A stretch of 64,000 bases of DNA from JAFDZV01 sp964455525 (GCA_964455525.1 CAYVWR010000001.1:1054001-1118000); one strand, 5' to 3'; counted from the first letter of the stretch, positions 24,906-34,444 are shown. A program made the numbers and translations. The notes: generated from the sequence alone by a model not told the origin.

Positions 24906-25652
24906 ATGCCCAGACTCCCTGAAACATTGCAGGCCCGCAGAAAACGCGCCGGTGAAATCGTCCGTATTCTAAAGGAGGCCTATCCCGATTCGGGAATCGT
25001 GCTGGTCTATGCCACACCATTTCAGTTGCTTGTAGCAACGATCCTGGCAGCGCAGTGCACCGATGTGCGTGTGAACATGGTGACGCCCGTTCTGTTCTCG
25101 CGCTATCCCACACCGCAGGCATTTCTGGACGCTCCGCAGGAGGAACTGGAACAGGCCATCTTCTCCACCGGATTCTATCGCAACAAGGCGAAGTCGATCA
25201 AAGCAGCATGTGCCATCCTCATGGAACGATTCGGCGGCGAGGTACCGGAAACGATGGAGGAACTTCTGGCGCTTCCCGGCGTCGGACGGAAAACGGCCAA
25301 TGTGCTTCTCGGGCACTGCTTCGGCGCTCCGGGCATGGTGGTGGACACGCATGTGAAGCGGATAAGCAATCTTCTTGGCCTGAGCGCCAGCGAAGATCCC
25401 GAGAGGATCGAGGTGGATCTGATGGATCTGATCGCCCGGCAGGACTGGATACGGTTCAGCCATATGATCGCCGACCACGGCCGTGCCATCTGCATTGCGC
25501 GCCGCCCTAAATGCCCAATCTGCCCCCTGGCAGAACTCTGCCCTTCGGCACTGATACCCGATCCGGCAGGCTCTGCGGCGGCAGGAACCGTTGCCGGAAG
25601 AACATCCTCGGCGATCAAACGATCACCGGGAAGACTCTCCGATGGCAGATAG
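24906..25652 (+). CDS. nth: Endonuclease III
   Basis: This is a base-excision repair DNA glycosylase/AP lyase for oxidised pyrimidines. From ATG 24906 the protein shows the helix-hairpin-helix LPGVGRKTANV (123-133) with catalytic K129, the catalytic D147 in VVDTHVKR, and the 4Fe-4S ligands C196-x6-C203-x2-C206-x5-C212. A ~30-residue Ala/Ser/Gly-rich tail follows. The upstream T-rich stretch lacks a clear Shine-Dalgarno; the frame extends 19 codons further. Confidence 0.95.
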   Translation: MPRLPETLQARRKRAGEIVRILKEAYPDSGIVLVYATPFQLLVATILAAQCTDVRVNMVTPVLFSRYPTPQAFLDAPQEELEQAIFSTGFYRNKAKSIKAACAILMERFGGEVPETMEELLALPGVGRKTANVLLGHCFGAPGMVVDTHVKRISNLLGLSASEDPERIEVDLMDLIARQDWIRFSHMIADHGRAICIARRPKCPICPLAELCPSALIPDPAGSAAAGTVAGRTSSAIKRSPGRLSDGR

Positions 25653-25705
25653 GCCGAAGGCGGACCTATGGATCGGGCGGGAGACAGCACTCGACCTCCC
25701 CAGAA

Positions 25706-25741
25706 ACGGCAACGGGGCCGGCCTGATGCCGTCCCCGCCGT
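25706..25741. terminator. Bidirectional hairpin between nth and Omp28-like gene
   Basis: ACGGCaACGGGG pairs with CCCCGCCGT around a GC-rich loop, placed between the convergent nth (+) and Omp28-like (-) stops. The U-tract is absent. Confidence 0.5.
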
Positions 25742-25771
25742 ATCGAATGTATCCCGGCAAGCGTTTGGGCG

Positions 25772-26830
25772 TTATTTCACCACCGTGATCTGGTGTGATG
25801 CACGATATGCGCCAGAACGAAGCGTATAGGTATAGGCTCCGGCAGGCAGTCCCGCAAGCTCGACCCGAGCCTGGTATGTGCCAGCCTCTTTCATCCCTTC
25901 GTGGTAGGTAGCCACCAGTTCTCCCGCAGCATTATAAAGCTTGAGAACCACATCGCCACCCCTGCCAAGCGTATAGCCGATCGCAGCCTCCGAGCGCGCA
26001 GGATTTGGGAAGCTCTGAGCGAGCGCATACCCTGCAATCGCCGGCGTTTCGCGAACGCTGCTGACAGGCTTCGGTGAATACCCTGCCTGCACTACTTCCT
26101 TTGTGAAATCGTTCTGCACAAACGCCACCACATACATCTGGTCGGCCTGCCATGCATCGCCGAGCTGATAGCTGAAGGTGCGGCTCTTCTCCTCATCCCC
26201 CCCGATGCTGAACTCCTCACCATCGGGCCCGGTAACCAGCGTGCGCATCACATCCTCGAACTCCTTCTCATTGTTCCAGAATCCGCCCTGATAGCGGTCA
26301 TCGTAGATATGCGCCTCGACGGCCACCACATGGAGACGATAATCACCATCGAGCGCCTGGGTGCCGGACTTCGCCGTCACCTGCACACTGAAATGATTTT
26401 CCGTTCGCGTCTGCGTCACCTGAAGCTGAATCGGGGACTCCTTCTCCAGCCGGTCATCCGCCTTATCGAACACATCCCCTTCGGATGTTACCGAGACAAT
26501 GGTAGCACCATCGAACCGGCCATAGGGCAGTCCCATCTGCTTATCGTAATACTGCGCGCGTTTCCCATTATGTTCGGGATTGGCGTTATACCAGGGATCG
26601 CCGGCAAGCGGGATATTCATATGATATCGCACCGATACCACACGCCCATTCTTCTCCTTAATCACCTTGTTGACGAGCGGAGTTGCCGTGGTACATGGCT
26701 TGCAGGTAATGCTCGTGAACTCCTCCAGGAGCACGGTACGTGGAAACTGTGCCTGGGCCTTTGCCGGGCCAATTGCCAGCACCGACGCCATTAGGGCCAT
26801 CGCAATGTAGAAGGTCTTCTGTCGTTTCAT
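25772..26830 (-). CDS. Omp28-like secreted protein with thioredoxin-like fold and T9SS sorting domain
   Basis: From ATG 26830 the product is 352 residues with a signal peptide (~1-27, GPAKAQA). LLEEFTSITCKPCTTATP (34-51) contains a CxxC (C43, C46), and the following region resembles Omp28-related outer-membrane proteins of Bacteroidota. The last ~85 residues are a type A sorting domain: AQSFPNPARSEAAIGY, VVLKLYNAAGELVATY, GLPAGAYTYTL and the terminal ITVVK. The T9SS exports it across the outer membrane and the domain is normally cleaved. An upstream ATG (26863) is possible. Confidence 0.85.
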   Translation of the reverse strand: MKRQKTFYIAMALMASVLAIGPAKAQAQFPRTVLLEEFTSITCKPCTTATPLVNKVIKEKNGRVVSVRYHMNIPLAGDPWYNANPEHNGKRAQYYDKQMGLPYGRFDGATIVSVTSEGDVFDKADDRLEKESPIQLQVTQTRTENHFSVQVTAKSGTQALDGDYRLHVVAVEAHIYDDRYQGGFWNNEKEFEDVMRTLVTGPDGEEFSIGGDEEKSRTFSYQLGDAWQADQMYVVAFVQNDFTKEVVQAGYSPKPVSSVRETPAIAGYALAQSFPNPARSEAAIGYTLGRGGDVVLKLYNAAGELVATYHEGMKEAGTYQARVELAGLPAGAYTYTLRSGAYRASHQITVVK

Positions 26831-26957
26831 CGTCCGCAATCGATTTATGAATGGTTGCATCAATGCTACTCTAGGCAGGACGCCGATACCTCGCCGGAAT
26901 TACATCCACCACCGGTGCCGGGCGATTTCATCTGCGTGATCGTACAAAGTCCCGACA

Positions 26958-27689
26958 TTATAGAACCAGGTCTGGAAGGTCGTGCAGAAGCTGTTTGGCA
27001 ATCTCCTCGCAGAATCCTGGCAGGCGCGCATTGGGGTCCCCATTGATTTCATTAAGCCCCATCCAGACCACATTTCCGTTCTTGATATCAACCAATCGGA
27101 TGATATACTGGGTACGCCCGCTGACCACTGTATACCCCCCACGAGTCTCTGTTGTGATCTCTTCCTTCTCCACCGCCTTGGATGCCCGTTTCTCCGACGA
27201 ACCCACTGCCTGATCCAGTAATGGCTTCGCCAACCCCAGCAGAGCCATGGGCAGCTCCTTCTTTGGTTCCTCCTTCTGCGTCCGCTCACGTTTGATCGTC
27301 GTCGTCGAGGTCGGCGGAACCATATGTTCACGGACCTCCCCCACATTGACTGTCAGATGAAGGTAGCCATCGAAGCCCTTCCCCACAAGAGTTTCCAGCC
27401 ATTCAGCTTCGCTCCATGCTCTCGTAGGAGAGATGATCGCATAGCTCTCCGATACATTGAACTTATCTTCACGGAGGGTCTGCACGAGCCGGGTCTCCAG
27501 ATTATAACGCCACTGAAGATTGCCCGTATCAACTAAAACGGCAAACTGCCGAAATCCAGCACCAGTAAATGCCGAATCTGCCTTGAAGGTGGTTAGTCGG
27601 CGTATGACCTTCTCGGAGCTGCATCCCGGAGAAGTTGCAGCCAGTAGCAGAGCAAGAGCCATCAATGCAGAGCATAGTCGTACGGTCAT
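26958..27689 (-). CDS. Predicted lipoprotein of unknown function
   Basis: From ATG 27689 the 243-residue protein has a lipobox ending TSPGC (C23). The mature part begins SSEKVIRRL, followed by a region with FAVLVDTGNLQWRYNLETRLVQTL and, near the end, TQYIIRLVDIKNGNVVWMG. This pattern resembles DUF4136-like or CsgG-type lipoproteins that describe outer-membrane assemblies. A charged stretch (KRERTQKEEPKKELP) separates the halves. It is 127 nt upstream of the Omp28-like gene in the same direction. A start 11 codons upstream is possible. Confidence 0.7.
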   Translation of the reverse strand: MTVRLCSALMALALLLAATSPGCSSEKVIRRLTTFKADSAFTGAGFRQFAVLVDTGNLQWRYNLETRLVQTLREDKFNVSESYAIISPTRAWSEAEWLETLVGKGFDGYLHLTVNVGEVREHMVPPTSTTTIKRERTQKEEPKKELPMALLGLAKPLLDQAVGSSEKRASKAVEKEEITTETRGGYTVVSGRTQYIIRLVDIKNGNVVWMGLNEINGDPNARLPGFCEEIAKQLLHDLPDLVL

Positions 27690-27819
27690 AACGGTTCGTC
27701 CAAAAGTTATGGGAATGCTCATCTATCGCTCACTATACCGAACCGATCTATACAAGATCCACGAGGTCCGGCAGAGATGAACGACGGAAGAAAACACTAT
27801 AGACAACTAGAGGCTAGGT

Positions 27820-27865
27820 AAAAAAAACCGTTCCCCTTATAATCTGCAGAAAAAGAGGAACGGTT
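27820..27865 (-). terminator. Strong rho-independent terminator
   Basis: GGAACGGTT/AACCGTTCC gives a 9-bp stem and is followed on the minus strand by TTTTTTT. It lies 23 nt after the stop of the barrel-protein gene. Confidence 0.88.
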
Positions 27866-27887
27866 CAACAGTAGTATTCGGAACGCA

Positions 27888-29657
27888 CTATAACGTGCTG
27901 AGCACCGTAAAACGGAACCCGCTGAAGGGATTAATCAGCCGGCAGACGCCACCGGTGCAGACAACGCCGCCACGCTCGGAGCCATACTGCACACCAACGG
28001 TATGGGCATTGCCGATACGATAGGTTGCCCCGACCACAGGCCAGATCTGCTGTCCCCCCTGCTCCTTTTCGGTGCTTGTCCACTCGATCCTGGTATTGAC
28101 CGACCAACGCGGAGAGCGGCTGTATTCAAGCGTCAGCAGAACGTTATTGTAGTTGCCATCGGATGGGGCAATGCCGAGAGAATCGACGCCGATGGTTGCC
28201 TTTTTGGAATCGAAGACCTTCTGCAGTTCCAGGATCGCATGCAGATTGTCCTCATCGCTAAGATTTGTGATCGATTCCAGCATCAGCGTGGTGGCCTTAT
28301 AGGTCTCCGAGGTTGGCAGCAACGTGGTGCCATTGCCCTCGCCGTAGATAACGTTGTCGCGACGCTGAAGCGCCATGGCGAGGCTTACATCCTCATTAAG
28401 CTGATACTCGCCATGGGCATATAGTTCCCAGTACGGGGAATATCGGATATCCTTCAGCTCCGGGAAGGAGACCGGCGCATCATTGATGCGTTGATAACGG
28501 GTCCGCGACGTTCCCCCGACCGTATCCTCCACAGCCTCCCAGCTATTATGACGGCTCCCGCCAACCGCAAGCAACGTCACTGTAAGCGCGTCGGTTGGAT
28601 ACAGGAGCGTTTCAAGCTGGAACCCAACCTCGTCGCTGAAGTCGGGTGCATGCGGATTACGTGCCAGCAAGGTCTTGTCATGCTCGGGGATCAGGTTTGG
28701 CGGGTTCTGAAACGGGAGCGCACGGGTGCTGCGCGTGTTCACCTGCTGCTCGTTAGGCTCCAGCAGATCGAAGCGGTAGTTCTTGTACTCGGCGGTGACG
28801 CCGACGTTCTCATTGTTGAAGCCGAGCAGGCCATAGGCTCCATATCCATGCAATGGCGATGTTGTACGGGAGCGGGCAACGCTATCGAGCTGTGAACGGC
28901 TATCGGCAAGATTCAGATAGGTACGGAACCCCTGGTAACTGCCCCCCAGAAACATCTCGCGGAAATAGGCATCGAACTCGCGCGAGAAGCCATTCTGCGT
29001 TTTTCGCCCGGTTGCCGCGAGATACGATCCCCCGATGCTGACCTCGGGAATGGGACGCACCGTGCCGGAGGCACCGCGCAGCAGATATTGCTCCACACGG
29101 CTCGGGTTCACGATATCGGCATAATCCATCACCCCGCCATGTGCCATTGCGTTGAATTCCGGCCGCTCATACTCCAGCTTGATGCCCTCGGTCTGCGTAT
29201 CAAAGCCGAGCGGGCGGCTCTCGAACGTATTTAACACCAGCCCCCGGCCAATCAGATTGTAGTAGGTGCCGCCACGCGCCAGCAGGCCATCACGCCGGAA
29301 CTCGGCATAATACTCCTTGATGCCAATCGTGTCGCGGCCGTACTCGCGGGGCTGATCGACCTGAAAACGGAATCCGAGCGTGAAATCGCTGACGTACAGA
29401 CGGGTATTGAAAAGGTTTTCGAGATACTCCTTACGAAACGGCTGATCCTGCTCGTATCGTTCACCGATACCGTAGCGGAACTCGTTTGAAATGGAGTACT
29501 GCACATCCTGGGCATGCAGAATCTGCGATGCGGCGGCTACCATAACGGCAACCGTGGCAGCCGCCAGATAACGGCGAGTTGAATGCTGTCGGGACACGTG
29601 GCTTATGGGTTCGATGAACGTTTCGGGATTACCCGCAGGAAACGACGATAATAACAA
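27888..29657 (-). CDS. Outer-membrane beta-barrel protein (DUF6029-like)
   Basis: The protein (up to 589 residues) has a hydrophobic signal (YLAAATVAVMVAAASQILHAQ). Then come alternating amphipathic strands typical of a large outer-membrane barrel: GGTYYNLIGRGLVLNTFE, YWELYAHGEYQLNEDVSLAM, VGVQYGSERGGVVCTGGVCR, and an aromatic C-terminus SGFRFTVLSTL. The composition and ending resemble Bacteroidota DUF6029 proteins. The exact start is uncertain: GTG 29597 (VSRQHSTRR) puts the signal nearer the N-terminus. The gene is followed by a strong terminator. Confidence 0.8.
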   Translation of the reverse strand: MLLSSFPAGNPETFIEPISHVSRQHSTRRYLAAATVAVMVAAASQILHAQDVQYSISNEFRYGIGERYEQDQPFRKEYLENLFNTRLYVSDFTLGFRFQVDQPREYGRDTIGIKEYYAEFRRDGLLARGGTYYNLIGRGLVLNTFESRPLGFDTQTEGIKLEYERPEFNAMAHGGVMDYADIVNPSRVEQYLLRGASGTVRPIPEVSIGGSYLAATGRKTQNGFSREFDAYFREMFLGGSYQGFRTYLNLADSRSQLDSVARSRTTSPLHGYGAYGLLGFNNENVGVTAEYKNYRFDLLEPNEQQVNTRSTRALPFQNPPNLIPEHDKTLLARNPHAPDFSDEVGFQLETLLYPTDALTVTLLAVGGSRHNSWEAVEDTVGGTSRTRYQRINDAPVSFPELKDIRYSPYWELYAHGEYQLNEDVSLAMALQRRDNVIYGEGNGTTLLPTSETYKATTLMLESITNLSDEDNLHAILELQKVFDSKKATIGVDSLGIAPSDGNYNNVLLTLEYSRSPRWSVNTRIEWTSTEKEQGGQQIWPVVGATYRIGNAHTVGVQYGSERGGVVCTGGVCRLINPFSGFRFTVLSTL

Positions 29658-29823
29658 AAAGCGCGGAGCCGAGAAAGGTGTCCGCTACGATGCCCAGGCC
29701 CGGGACCACGTCCACAACGGGAAGCGGCGCCATGCGTAGAGGGAGATCGGGCACAACATACCGGAAGATCCGCCCTCTGCCGGAGCCTGTGCGCCATGCC
29801 CGCCACCGCCATATGCAGCCCAT
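29629..29823 (-). CDS. Possible small YceK-like protein (64 aa)
   Basis: A frame of 64 codons ends APLPVVDVVPGLGIVADTFLGSALFVIIVV, similar in pattern to the C-terminal part of YceK/YidQ-type small envelope proteins (PLPVVDVP...VADTLLLP). The N-terminal half is poor in lipoprotein-like features, and a second frame (MAWAAYGGGGHG) reads across the same bases, so a frameshift is also possible. It overlaps the longest reading of the next gene by 29 nt, which is a reason to prefer the later start there. Confidence 0.3.
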   Translation of the reverse strand: MGCIWRWRAWRTGSGRGRIFRYVVPDLPLRMAPLPVVDVVPGLGIVADTFLGSALFVIIVVSCG

Positions 29824-29857
29824 GCCATAAGGATCATCTCAAGACCTCCCATAACAG

Positions 29858-29893
29858 AAAAACCGGACCGCTTGCACAAGCAGTCCGGTTTTT
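29858..29893. terminator. Bidirectional rho-independent terminator
   Basis: AAAAACCGGAC-C-GCTTG-CA-CAAGC-A-GTCCGGTTTTT forms a long stem with a T5 on either strand. It lies 27 nt downstream of the thioredoxin-like gene. Confidence 0.88.
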
Positions 29894-29919
29894 ACATTGG
29901 CACGGGGCAGCGGCTCAGG

Positions 29920-30453
29920 CTAATTGCTACCGGAATCGGCACCGGCATTGGCCTCGGCCTTCTCGATCAGGTCGGTCAGTTCCTTCTCCAGCTTTACGGC
30001 ATCCCCTTCCAGATAGCCATTATGCTTGGCATAGAGCGTGCCATCGGCATTGAACACAAGCGTGTAAGGAACATTGGTACCGTTCAGCGTACGGAACACC
30101 TCGCTGTTCGGATCGAGGAGCACCGGGAAGGTATACCCCTGCGACTTGACATAGGGGGCAACCTTTGCCATCGTCTTGGTGTTGTCGATCGAGATGGCGA
30201 TATACTCCATCTTTTCCTTCAGCTTCTCGTAGATCGGCTGCATCGCCTTCATCTCCTCCTTGCACGGCTTGCACCAGGTAGCCCAGAAGCTTACCACGGT
30301 TACCTTGCCCGCGCCAAGCGTCGCCACCGAGTTCTGTGCCCCGGAGGGAGTTGCGAGCAGATTCTTGATCGACGAGATCGACTGTGCCGACGCTGGCGCG
30401 GAGAAGGCGACGCAGAGAGCGGCAAGGACGAGCAGGAAAGACTTCGTTCTCAT
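29920..30453 (-). CDS. TlpA-like thioredoxin-fold protein, exported
   Basis: ATG 30453 has GAGGA eight bases upstream; the frame extends further without a signal. The 177-residue protein has a signal peptide (1-23, APASAQ), the redox motif WCKPC (60-64) after VTVVSFWATW, the cis-proline region NVPYTLVF, and a C-terminal acidic tail. TlpA/ResA proteins reduce disulfides in the periplasm, for example for cytochrome c assembly. The long leader contains inverted repeats (listed separately). Confidence 0.9.
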   Translation of the reverse strand: MRTKSFLLVLAALCVAFSAPASAQSISSIKNLLATPSGAQNSVATLGAGKVTVVSFWATWCKPCKEEMKAMQPIYEKLKEKMEYIAISIDNTKTMAKVAPYVKSQGYTFPVLLDPNSEVFRTLNGTNVPYTLVFNADGTLYAKHNGYLEGDAVKLEKELTDLIEKAEANAGADSGSN

Positions 30454-30472
30454 GAAATGATCCTCTGAGATT

Positions 30473-30572
30473 GGTTCAGTACAGCATGAATGATTCTGGG
30501 ACGATTTGCACTGAACCTTTAGTTTCAATCGTCAGGAACTGGTTTAAGTTTAACCGGCCCGCCCCTGACGAT
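30473..30572 (-). promoter_or_regulatory. Two inverted repeats in the leader of the TlpA-like gene
   Basis: GGTTCAGT pairs with ACTGAACC (30473-30517; perfect 8 bp, 29-nt loop). Next to it, ATCGTCAGG pairs with CCTGACGAT (30528-30572; perfect 9 bp, 27-nt loop). Both would fold in the 5' leader ahead of the Shine-Dalgarno. They could also be operator half-sites. The rest of 30454-30756, between this gene and the TonB receptor stop, shows nothing else. Confidence 0.4.
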
Positions 30573-30756
30573 AGGGATGATAGACTTGTGCGATGGTGGC
30601 TCGCGAGCAGGCCCAACGAGCGCACGCACAGGCTACCAAAACACAACGATCCGCGCCCTGGTGGCCTGTCTGCATGATGTATTCAGCTCTGGGAAACAGG
30701 CCAAAACCGGGCGTTTCCTACCATGTCCCATCCTCACGATCATCTCCCGGACGCCC

Positions 30757-33354
30757 CTAGAACCGAACGCTGAAGCCAAGCGTGGGAATGATCGGCAGCA
30801 TATACACATCGCGAACCAGAAGGTTTGTGGTACTCTTGTCCACCGAGTAGCTGCGGGAGAGAACGTTCTTCCGGTTATAGATATTGACCACATCGAGATA
30901 GATGGCCCAGTCCAGATCCCACCAGTCGGCATACATGGTAGCCCGGACATCCAGACGATGGTATGCAGGGAGCCGCGCGGAATTGATATTGGAGACGCCG
31001 CCGCGATCGATTGCAAAGAGCACATCACCAAAGACATTGGTGGCAAGCCCAGGGGATTTTGCCCCCGTGGAATCGGCATTCAGCACCACGGTCGGACCAT
31101 ATCCAAGCGCAGGTGTATAGGGGAAGCCGCTGCCGAACTGAAAGTTGCTCCCAAGCTCCAACCAGGTGTTTACCCGATAGTTGAGCACCAGATTGACCGT
31201 ATGGCGCTGATCGAAATTAAACGGGAAGGTGACGCCATCGCGATAGCGATTCGCCCAGGCTACCGTATAACCAAGCCAGCCGGTGATAGGCGACTCGCCG
31301 ACCGAGCCGATCTTCTGAAGCAGAAACTCGACGCCATATGCCTCGCCGGTTGCGCCGTTTACCGGGATCGGCGTCACCGAATCCCCCATCACGGCGATCG
31401 GCTCGTTCCAACCACTGGGCCGTCTGCGGTCCCCTTCCTGCCGTGGGGTGGTGGTATACTTGGTGCCGGAAAGCCTCTCCTGGATGATGAGATCATCAAA
31501 GCTCTTATAATAGCCTTCGACACGCACCTGCCATTCCTGCGAGAGCAGCCGCTCAAGACCAAGCACATAATGAATCGACTTCTCCGCCTTCAGATCGGCA
31601 ATGCGTGCAGAGGTGAGGTCGAAGTAGGTCTGCCGGTCGAAAAGTTTCTCATAACCGGGCGACTGGTAATAGACGCCAAATGCCCCGCGCACCGTTGTAA
31701 GCGGATCGGCAGCATAGGAGGCGCTAATGCGAGGGGCCAGATACGCACGGTCGATGATCTTATAATAATCGAACCGAAGCCCCGGTTGCAGGAACAAACG
31801 ATCGCCGAAGGAGATCCGGTCCTGCACAAAACCATTTACCCGGTAATAATCAACCGAGCTGAGAACGCTATCAGGGAGCGATCCACGACTGCTCGCGCTT
31901 TGCAAGGCAAGCAGAAGCGAATCCGGTTTGGCGGAGAACTCCACGGATGTGCTGATAAGATCCCCCCCCACGCCAAATTCCAGCAGATGATTCTCCATCT
32001 GCCAACTTGTCTCATTCCGCAGCGTGATCTTGCCGAAATTGAACGCCGCATTGCCATCGCTGATACCGAATGCGGGGGGATTATCGGGATCGATGCCACG
32101 TTTGCGCAGGGAATCCTGGATTGCCGGAGGCATACGGCGGATAAGCTGTACGACGCTATCGCGCGAGATGTCACCGTACAAAAGCTGGCTTCCACCCTCG
32201 CCGCCAAATTCCGTCTCTCCGGTATTTTTATACCAGCTCAGCATGGTCTTCGAGACCAGGTTGGCGCTTGGAGTATAACGCCATGTTGCGCCAATCAGGG
32301 TATTGAACGATTGATCGTTGATGCTGATGGAATCGATCCGATCGCGCTGGGCACTGGAAACAAGCTCGGTGCCGTCGCGACTGCTCAGCGCATTTACAAC
32401 AAAGCTGTGGCTTGCCCACGGAGCAACCACCGCCTTGAACTGCACATCAAGGAAGTTCGGAAACGCGATATCTCCATCCACGAGATTCATGGAGCGTGCA
32501 ATGGGGCCAAGCACCAGGTCATAATAGGTACGGCGGGCGGACAGAAGCCAACCGCCATTCAGCACGCCCGGAAGCTGCCCCTCGAACATCAGGTTGGCGT
32601 TGGTAACCGAGGTGTTCAGTTTTCCATTGAGCGCCCCCTTTGCCTCCCCTTCGCGATTGGTGACATCAAGCACGGCGGAAAGACGATCGCCATACTTGGC
32701 AGGAAACCCTCCCGAGAGCAATGTGATATCGGAGATCGTCTCAGGATTGAACATCGAGACAAACCCATACAGACGATAGGGATTGAACACCTCCATATCA
32801 TCAATGATGATAAGGTTCTGATCCGGCCCGGAGCCACGCACCACAAGCTGCGCGCTGAAGTCGTTCGGGGCCACCACACCAGGCAGCGAACGCAACGAAC
32901 GCATAACGTCCTCTGCCGCACCGGGAAGGTATTTGGCTTCACGGGGATCGATCTTGGTAACACTTGCACGGGTGTCGCTCTGCTGCTGCCGTTTCCCATC
33001 GGCCCGCACCTCCACCCCCTGAAGCTGTAGGGCACTCTCCTTCATCTCGATATCCAAGCGGCTGATCACACCGGCCTGAACACTGAGCCGTCGGCGCACC
33101 ATCTCATAGCCAAGGTTGGTAACCAGCGCCCATCGCTCTCCAACCGGCACATTGCGCACCGAGTAGGTGCCATCGGCACGGCTCACCCCGCCGATGCTCT
33201 CCCCCTCTATTCTCACCGTGGCCCCGGACAGCGGGCGCCCGCGCTCATCCCGCACAGTGCCCTCGATAGCCCCCGTCTGTGCAAATGCAGCCACCCGCCC
33301 CGCAAGCAGACACACCACCAGCAGCATCACTCTACCCATGCTCATTCTCTGCAT
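30757..33354 (-). CDS. TonB-dependent receptor with carboxypeptidase-regulatory-like domain
   Basis: ATG 33354 follows AAGGA at seven bases. The 865-residue protein has a signal peptide (1-26, AFAQ). A CarboxypepD_reg-like domain (~27-110, GAIEGTVRDERGRPLSGATV) comes next, then a TonB plug (~125-230, DVMRSLRSLPGVVAPNDFSAQLVVRGSGPDQN) with VFNPYRLYGFVSMFNPETI. The 22-strand barrel ends in SVRF, a proper Phe-ending outer-membrane C-terminus. It takes up a substrate energised by TonB; the substrate is unknown. No SusD-like partner is adjacent. Confidence 0.93.
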   Translation of the reverse strand: MQRMSMGRVMLLVVCLLAGRVAAFAQTGAIEGTVRDERGRPLSGATVRIEGESIGGVSRADGTYSVRNVPVGERWALVTNLGYEMVRRRLSVQAGVISRLDIEMKESALQLQGVEVRADGKRQQQSDTRASVTKIDPREAKYLPGAAEDVMRSLRSLPGVVAPNDFSAQLVVRGSGPDQNLIIIDDMEVFNPYRLYGFVSMFNPETISDITLLSGGFPAKYGDRLSAVLDVTNREGEAKGALNGKLNTSVTNANLMFEGQLPGVLNGGWLLSARRTYYDLVLGPIARSMNLVDGDIAFPNFLDVQFKAVVAPWASHSFVVNALSSRDGTELVSSAQRDRIDSISINDQSFNTLIGATWRYTPSANLVSKTMLSWYKNTGETEFGGEGGSQLLYGDISRDSVVQLIRRMPPAIQDSLRKRGIDPDNPPAFGISDGNAAFNFGKITLRNETSWQMENHLLEFGVGGDLISTSVEFSAKPDSLLLALQSASSRGSLPDSVLSSVDYYRVNGFVQDRISFGDRLFLQPGLRFDYYKIIDRAYLAPRISASYAADPLTTVRGAFGVYYQSPGYEKLFDRQTYFDLTSARIADLKAEKSIHYVLGLERLLSQEWQVRVEGYYKSFDDLIIQERLSGTKYTTTPRQEGDRRRPSGWNEPIAVMGDSVTPIPVNGATGEAYGVEFLLQKIGSVGESPITGWLGYTVAWANRYRDGVTFPFNFDQRHTVNLVLNYRVNTWLELGSNFQFGSGFPYTPALGYGPTVVLNADSTGAKSPGLATNVFGDVLFAIDRGGVSNINSARLPAYHRLDVRATMYADWWDLDWAIYLDVVNIYNRKNVLSRSYSVDKSTTNLLVRDVYMLPIIPTLGFSVRF

Positions 33355-33540
33355 TCCCGATCCTTAATCATAGTGCCTGTATACCAGCAATGACGCGCCC
33401 GGGAGTATTCCCGTGACAGATTCCATTGCAACAATCTTTTCTCCTCCCTGATTCCCCTGCGCACACCAGCCCGATGGTGCGTCAGTAAGAGACGCTCTCT
33501 GAGCCTGAGGTTGCAACCGATCACAACGCGTAACAAACGG

Positions 33541-33578
33541 AGCGGGCAACCTGCCATTGCACTGGAAGGTCGCCCGCT
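33541..33578 (-). terminator. Hairpin downstream of T9SS cargo gene
   Basis: AGCGGGCaACC pairs with GGTcGCCCGCT, starting 36 nt after the stop of the 33614-34444 gene. The U-tract is poor. Confidence 0.5.
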
Positions 33579-33613
33579 ATTGTGTTCACGATATTCTGTG
33601 ATTCCCTCAGCGT

Positions 33614-34444
33614 TTACCGCGCCACGGTGAATCGCTCCTGATGTACCATACTGCCATCGGCGCCGAGCAGACGGGCCACATACATGCCGGTTGGCAGTGC
33701 GGGCACGGCAAGCTGCATTCCCTGTCGGGCTTCGCCCAGGTTCATCTGCCACACAGAAGTGCCATAGAGATCGCTTACCACCAGACGTGCACCGGCTGGG
33801 ACCTCTCCCACCAGGCTCATCATCTGGCCAGGCCGCACCTGATTGGGCGCCAGAGCAAGCCCGGACCGCTCCCTATTCTCCACGGGCGCGCTTGCAGCAC
33901 GGTCGTAGTTATAATACACGGTCATGATAAGCCGTGTGATGAATGGGTTGATCGTCACCTGCCCACCTTCGCGTGTGAAGGTATGGCTGAAATTCGATCC
34001 TGCCTGCGGGCTGAGAACGTTCACCGAATCGATGCCGGACACCAGAGTTCGAGGAAACGAGATAGTGATGTTCTGCCCGATGCCCCGCTTCAGCAGCATC
34101 GAATAGCTGAGGGCAAAGTTATTGACCGCCCCCGATTTCACCGAGTCGGGAATGCCGCGGATATCCTTGACCGCGAAGTCCTCCGCCCCCCGATTATCCG
34201 GCACCGACAGAAAGACAAAGAAGCCATCGGGAGGAAAAAACGGGGGAAGGATATACTCTCCCATATCAAAATCAACGCTATCGGTGTACTGCGCACCAAA
34301 ACCGAAGGTGATGCGCTGTAGGCCATCCTCCGTGTTATTCGAGTTAAAACGGATCTCCTCGATCACCTGCACCGGAACCTGTCCAAAAGCCGCCGACGTT
34401 GCGATCCCGAGCATAAAGGCCACCACACCATACAATCGTTTCAT
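33614..34444 (-). CDS. Secreted protein with T9SS sorting domain
   Basis: The 276-residue protein has a signal peptide (1-21, AAFGQ), a beta-rich middle of unknown family, and a C-terminal sorting domain: LALAPNQVRPGQMMSLVG, RLVVSDLYGTSVWQMNLG, GMYVARLLGADG and the end FTVAR. The usual NPF/NP motif is replaced by PNQVRPG. A good hydrophobic signal and the sorting domain support export by the T9SS. It lies at the end of the cargo gene series. Confidence 0.75.
   Translation of the reverse strand: MKRLYGVVAFMLGIATSAAFGQVPVQVIEEIRFNSNNTEDGLQRITFGFGAQYTDSVDFDMGEYILPPFFPPDGFFVFLSVPDNRGAEDFAVKDIRGIPDSVKSGAVNNFALSYSMLLKRGIGQNITISFPRTLVSGIDSVNVLSPQAGSNFSHTFTREGGQVTINPFITRLIMTVYYNYDRAASAPVENRERSGLALAPNQVRPGQMMSLVGEVPAGARLVVSDLYGTSVWQMNLGEARQGMQLAVPALPTGMYVARLLGADGSMVHQERFTVAR

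Noticed and set aside
30577..33030. 817-codon open frame on the plus strand
   Set aside because: It lies antisense to the TonB-dependent receptor, which has signal, plug and barrel motifs. The plus frame is rich in Arg, His and Ile with no domains, and is a by-product of codon usage.
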